Shown here: piece by piece, positions 25,488 through 28,267 of the stretch | How positions within the stretch are numbered: position 1 is the first letter of the stretch | Layout: every line of letters begins with the position of its first letter | Assembly: GCF_002871795.1 (NCBI RefSeq) | Contig: NZ_PNHL01000021.1 | Span: forward strand, 1-28,267 | Direction of reading: 5' to 3' | Length of the DNA stretch: 28,267 bases | DNA from: Brachybacterium sp. UMB0905 | GTDB lineage: Bacteria; Actinomycetota; Actinomycetes; Actinomycetales; Dermabacteraceae | Made by a program: the position numbers and the translations under genes | The notes under the pieces: model-generated | Database searches by the model: none | What the model was told of the DNA's origin: nothing | What the model saw: the letters and a program-made list of their open reading frames with translations, nothing else

Positions 25488-25509
25488 CTTCACCGCCCCC
25501 TCACCGCGC
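25488..25509 (+). promoter_or_regulatory. Two 11-bp direct repeats, candidate OmpR-family binding site
   Basis: CTTCACCGCCC is followed directly by CCTCACCGCGC, sharing TCACCG in phase. Eleven-bp head-to-tail units are the known binding form for OmpR/PhoB proteins; Streptomyces PhoP boxes use 11-nt units containing GTTCACC. The neighbouring regulator is the natural candidate to bind here. Binding is inferred, not shown. Confidence 0.4.
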
Positions 25510-25518
25510 CCGGTGACC

Positions 25519-26142
25519 ATGGGCCGCATGAAGGCACTGCGCACACTGGGGATCATCGTGGCTGTCGCGTTCGCGGCGGTGGCGCTGGCTGTGCTGCCCG
25601 AGATCGAGGAGGCTCCGACGGCGCGGCCCGGCATCACGGTGGGCGACCCGTCGGATGCCGGCGGTGCGGGGGAGGCGCGCGGGGCTGCGGGGGATGACCG
25701 CACTGGGGACGGTTCTGGGGCTGGGGGGCCTGGGGTGGATGCACGCGGGCCGCTGCCGGGAACGGAGGCGGACCCGGTCGCACTGCCCCGTCCGACGGTC
25801 ACTGAACAGCCTGATCAGGGGGGCGGCCCTGGCTCTGCAGTGGCGCCGGTGAAGACCAAGCCGGCGCCGGAGCCGACTCCGGAGCCCGCACCGCGGCCGA
25901 GCACCGGCGGGAACGGCGGCTCCGGCGGCGATACCGGGTCCGGGGGATCGGGTGGCTCCGGCGGTTCAGGCGGATCCGGGGGGAGTGGTTCAACCGGTGG
26001 CTCTGGCGGTGGCAGGAGCACGCCGCCGCGACCGTCCGGCGTCTGCGAATGGGACGACGGCGAGCTCGAGTGCGATGACGACGACGATGATGACGATGAT
26101 GACGACGACGATGACGATGATGACGACGATGACGATGACTGA
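25519..26142 (+). CDS. Small exported or membrane-anchored protein with a 22-residue poly-aspartate C-terminus
   Basis: No family is recognised. The roughly 207-residue protein begins with a basic start and one hydrophobic helix (TLGIIVAVAFAAVALAVLP), a signal peptide or membrane anchor. A disordered Gly/Ala/Asp and Pro/Glu region follows, then a long Gly-Ser linker, and a short end segment GVCEWDDGELEC with two cysteines that could form a disulfide. The protein ends in 22 consecutive Asp (10 GAT, 12 GAC codons) before the stop. Start codons at 25513 (GTG), 25519 and 25528 (ATG) are all possible, and none has a clear ribosome site. Low complexity argues for caution, but the signal-like N-terminus and clean acidic end support a real gene. 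It follows the two-component genes, and divalent-cation or cationic-peptide binding outside the membrane is a reasonable guess. Confidence 0.65.
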   Translation: MGRMKALRTLGIIVAVAFAAVALAVLPEIEEAPTARPGITVGDPSDAGGAGEARGAAGDDRTGDGSGAGGPGVDARGPLPGTEADPVALPRPTVTEQPDQGGGPGSAVAPVKTKPAPEPTPEPAPRPSTGGNGGSGGDTGSGGSGGSGGSGGSGGSGSTGGSGGGRSTPPRPSGVCEWDDGELECDDDDDDDDDDDDDDDDDDDDDD

Positions 26143-26152
26143 GGTCGCGCCG

Positions 26153-26262
26153 GGCCGGTGATGTTCGGCTGGTGAGGTCGGGCTGATGCCGTCGGGGCTG
26201 GTGACGTCGAGGCTGGTGACGTGGCGTCCCGGGGGTCGGGCAGCATCGGGCTCGTGAAGTCG
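26153..26262 (+). repeat. Degenerate 14-bp tandem repeat array
   Basis: Units resembling GGCTGGTGACGTCG occur at 26153-26166, 26167-26180, 26181-26194, 26196-26209, 26211-26224 and, after a gap, 26249-26262. They start 11 bp after the poly-aspartate stop codon. Copies vary at one to five positions. No protein-coding reading is convincing. Confidence 0.65.
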
Positions 26263-26640
26263 GCATATCGGGTACTACGGCGTCGGCATGGGGACATAGG
26301 GCCTAGCGGTGGGGCAGGGGTTGGTGCGGCCGGGGGTACTGACCAACGGTGCCTATTGGTGGGCATGGTGTAGCGCTGTGGGACCCAGCGAAGGGCGGGC
26401 ATGCCACTGATGGGCGGGCCGACAGGGCCGATCCTGAGCCGTATCGAGCCATGTTCTTCGGGGGATGGCGCTGAAGGGTGGGCGAATAACGTCAGCGGGG
26501 CGCGTACGGAATGCCAATATCGTCCGGAAGGGCGGTGGCGAAATGCTACAGAGGAACCAGGCAGGTCCTCACGGTGGGGCGAGGTGGGCGTCGTCCAGCC
26601 CCAATATCACATGGCCCTGACAGACGAGCTGCGGGGTGTG
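26263..26640. other. Intergenic stretch without a credible gene
   Basis: About 380 bp of lower GC than the surrounding genes. The open frames here (for example from 26401) have irregular codon use and no ribosome site. Only small inverted repeats are visible, such as ACCAA/TTGGT near 26342. It may be decayed coding sequence, but I cannot identify a parent. Confidence 0.4.
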
Positions 26641-26655
26641 GGTAAGGCGTCCACC

Positions 26656-26769
26656 TGTGGATACGGCTGTGGATGGCGGCCTGTGCGCAGCGATGGATTT
26701 GCTGTTAGATGTGGAGGGGCATTGCGACCTTTCCTCCACAGCGGGGGTTTATCCACAAATTCATCCACA
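26656..26769. promoter_or_regulatory. Cluster of DnaA-box-like sites
   Basis: A perfect TTATCCACA lies at 26749-26757 and TCATCCACA (one mismatch) at 26761-26769 on the plus strand. TGTGGATAC (one mismatch) at 26656-26664 and TGTGGATGG (two mismatches) at 26668-26676 lie in the opposite orientation. TCCTCCACA at 26732-26740 is a weaker match. The two outer pairs are each spaced 12 bp start to start and point toward each other. No dnaA, dnaN, recF or rep gene is nearby, so this is probably not the chromosomal origin. Confidence 0.5.
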
Positions 26770-26859
26770 TTTGCTGCGAGGCCTTCCGTGGGTGGGGTTT
26801 GAGTGGGATCATGGAAGTGTTCGGAAAGGTTCGATGTGGCGCCGGAAAGGGGGTGCGTG

Positions 26860-28267
26860 ATGGGACTCGATGATGTACAGCCGGGCAGAGCTGGTTCGCG
26901 GCCGGTGAGCCGCGGCGAGGGCGCGTCGCGCGCCCCGCGTACGGGTGGGCGCGGGAAGGATGCGGCGGCCACTCCCGCTGGCCCTCCGCGCAGGATCATT
27001 CGCGGGCGCGGCGCCACCACGCCCGCGATGGCCGCGGTGCGCTCCGGCTCGGAGGCGGACTGTGATGAAGCCCAGCTCATGGTCCGGGTGCAGGAACGCC
27101 GTCGCCTCGCCGGCACCCTCTACGCCGAAGAGCTCCGTGACCTGGCGCTGCTGTGGACCGTGGATGACGACCATCCCGGTGAGGCGGATGAACTGGCCGT
27201 GAACTGCTTGATCGCCGCAGCGGGGCTGCGCTCCAAGGTGGGGCGCGCGGAGGGGAAGCTGCGTGATGCTGTGCAGGCCACCCGTGACCTGCCCCTGTGC
27301 CTGGATCTCGTCGCGGGTGGTGTGTTGCCGGTGGAGTGGTTTGAGTGGTTGATCCGCTCCACGCGCCGACTCGAGCCTGAGCAGCGTCGTCAGGTTGATG
27401 ATGTGGTCGCGGAGTGGGACCTCGCAGGGATCGACGTGAACCGCTTCTACCGCGAGCTGCGCATGCTCATCGCGTGGTTCGGTGCTGGACTGCAGCAGGA
27501 GCATCCCACCCAGCAGCGCAATGTCGAGGTGTTCCCCTCCCCAGACATGGACGGCACCGCGTGCCTGCAGGTCACCGGCCCGGTCCCGGAGATCACCGCG
27601 CTCGGCCACCGACTCGACGCCGCCGCGAGGGCCGTCCAGATGGCGCAGCGCCAGGCACTGGCCGCGGCACGCGGCGAAAGAACCGGTTGTGGCGACGGCA
27701 CGGCGGGGTCGATTGATCTCTCGACACTCCCGTTCGACCTGGGGCCGCTCGCGGGCGACTCCACTGCTCAGGCCGACCATGACGACGCCCGTTCCTTCGC
27801 CGACGCCGCCCATTCGCTTGACCCCGCCGCGGTCCCGTTTGACGTGTTCGGTACTGTCGCCGAAACCGGCAGGCCTATGAGTCTCGCGGCGCTGCGTTAC
27901 GCGATCCTGACCCGGACCGCGTTCGGGACCGAGGGTATTGAGGTGCCGGAGTCGGGGTTCCGCATCAACGTCACCGTGCCCGTGATGACGCTGCTCGGTC
28001 AGTCGGATGCGCCCGGTGAGGTGGATGGGGCGCATCCGATCCCGCCCGCCATGGCCCGGGATCTCGTGGTGAACGCCCCGGTGTTCCACCGGGTGCTGAC
28101 CGATCCCGTGGACGGCAGTTTCCTGCCCCGGGCGGCGAAGACGTATCAGGTGAGTCGGTCGATGCAGGAGTTGCTGCGGCAGATCGACCCGATCTGCGCA
28201 GTCCCCGGGTGCAGCACGATCGTCACCACCAGCGGCGAAAGTGACCACATCGAAGAATTCGACCACC
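26860..28267 (+). CDS. DUF222/13E12-family HNH endonuclease, 3' end beyond the window
   Basis: The frame is open from ATG 26860 (AGGGGG upstream) to the window end, 469 codons. After a disordered basic N-terminus (about 1-75) comes the DUF222 helical domain, with RLAGTLYAEELRDLALLW, the GGVLPVEWFEWLI segment and RLEPEQRRQVDDVV. The HNH nuclease domain begins with C446, PGC (C451) and SDHIEEFDH (DH at 462-463), where the window cuts it off. These genes occur in several copies per genome in many actinobacteria and are often strain-variable. Their biological role is unclear. The missing part should hold the last HNH cysteines and histidine. Confidence 0.9.
   Translation, partial: MGLDDVQPGRAGSRPVSRGEGASRAPRTGGRGKDAAATPAGPPRRIIRGRGATTPAMAAVRSGSEADCDEAQLMVRVQERRRLAGTLYAEELRDLALLWTVDDDHPGEADELAVNCLIAAAGLRSKVGRAEGKLRDAVQATRDLPLCLDLVAGGVLPVEWFEWLIRSTRRLEPEQRRQVDDVVAEWDLAGIDVNRFYRELRMLIAWFGAGLQQEHPTQQRNVEVFPSPDMDGTACLQVTGPVPEITALGHRLDAAARAVQMAQRQALAAARGERTGCGDGTAGSIDLSTLPFDLGPLAGDSTAQADHDDARSFADAAHSLDPAAVPFDVFGTVAETGRPMSLAALRYAILTRTAFGTEGIEVPESGFRINVTVPVMTLLGQSDAPGEVDGAHPIPPAMARDLVVNAPVFHRVLTDPVDGSFLPRAAKTYQVSRSMQELLRQIDPICAVPGCSTIVTTSGESDHIEEFDH

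Noticed and set aside
25372..26262. CRISPR-like repeats
   Set aside because: The 34-bp and 14-bp units are directly contiguous with no unique spacers, and no cas gene is present.
26656..26769. Chromosomal replication origin
   Set aside because: No dnaA, dnaN, recF, gyrB, rnpA or rpmH gene is nearby, and the boxes are few and partly mismatched.
26401..26802. A 133-codon plus-strand frame in the intergenic region
   Set aside because: Codon use is irregular, no ribosome site is seen, and it runs through the DnaA-box cluster.

Overview
The window comes from a high-GC Gram-positive bacterium of the Actinomycetota. GC-ending codons dominate every gene. Supporting signs are a C-terminal LARTG sorting signal of the type handled by class E sortases, a DUF222/13E12 HNH endonuclease gene, and several genes whose -10-like hexamer sits 6-8 nt from the start codon (leaderless style). 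My impression is a Micrococcales member such as Brachybacterium or another Dermabacteraceae, but that is recall and not proof. I see no rRNA, tRNA, integrase, transposase or CRISPR array.

Layout, left to right. (1) 1-390: a short, possibly truncated minus-strand reading frame and an intergenic stretch with a perfect 16-bp palindrome. (2) 392-5711, plus strand: a GntR/FCD regulator, a large FAD/NAD(P)-binding oxidoreductase of unknown substrate, then threonine 3-dehydrogenase (tdh) and 2-amino-3-ketobutyrate CoA ligase (kbl), which together turn threonine into glycine and acetyl-CoA. (3) 5887-~10500, minus strand: a ~1500-residue cell-wall-anchored protein with two lamin-tail domains and a calcineurin-like phosphoesterase domain. 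A long hairpin lies on each side of this gene, and the two hairpins share an unusual 13-nt loop pattern. (4) 10711-17924, minus strand: a molybdoenzyme locus in the B-C-A order known from ttrBCA/srdBCA. It holds a four-cluster ferredoxin subunit, an NrfD membrane anchor and a Tat-exported Mo-bisPGD catalytic subunit, followed by an extra dicluster ferredoxin-like protein and preceded by a TorD-like chaperone. (5) 17956-19320, minus: a MATE exporter. (6) 19536-26142, plus: an RND exporter of the SwrC/HAE type, an overlapping histidine kinase/response regulator pair, and a small exported protein ending in 22 consecutive aspartates. Tandem repeats lie on both sides of this last gene. (7) 26143-26859: 717 bp without a credible gene, holding a 14-bp repeat array and a cluster of DnaA-box-like sites. 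(8) 26860 to the window end: a DUF222 HNH endonuclease gene cut by the window edge.

How the genes work together. Block 4 looks like a menaquinol-linked anaerobic reductase: electrons pass from the NrfD anchor through the FeS subunit to the exported Mo subunit, and the chaperone matures the catalytic subunit before Tat export. Blocks 5 and 6 are envelope and efflux functions. The two-component system probably senses an envelope or ionic signal, and the adjacent poly-aspartate protein is a candidate target because its promoter carries 11-bp direct repeats typical of OmpR-family regulators. The candidates for something undescribed are the poly-aspartate/two-component/RND neighbourhood and the paired conserved-loop hairpins.
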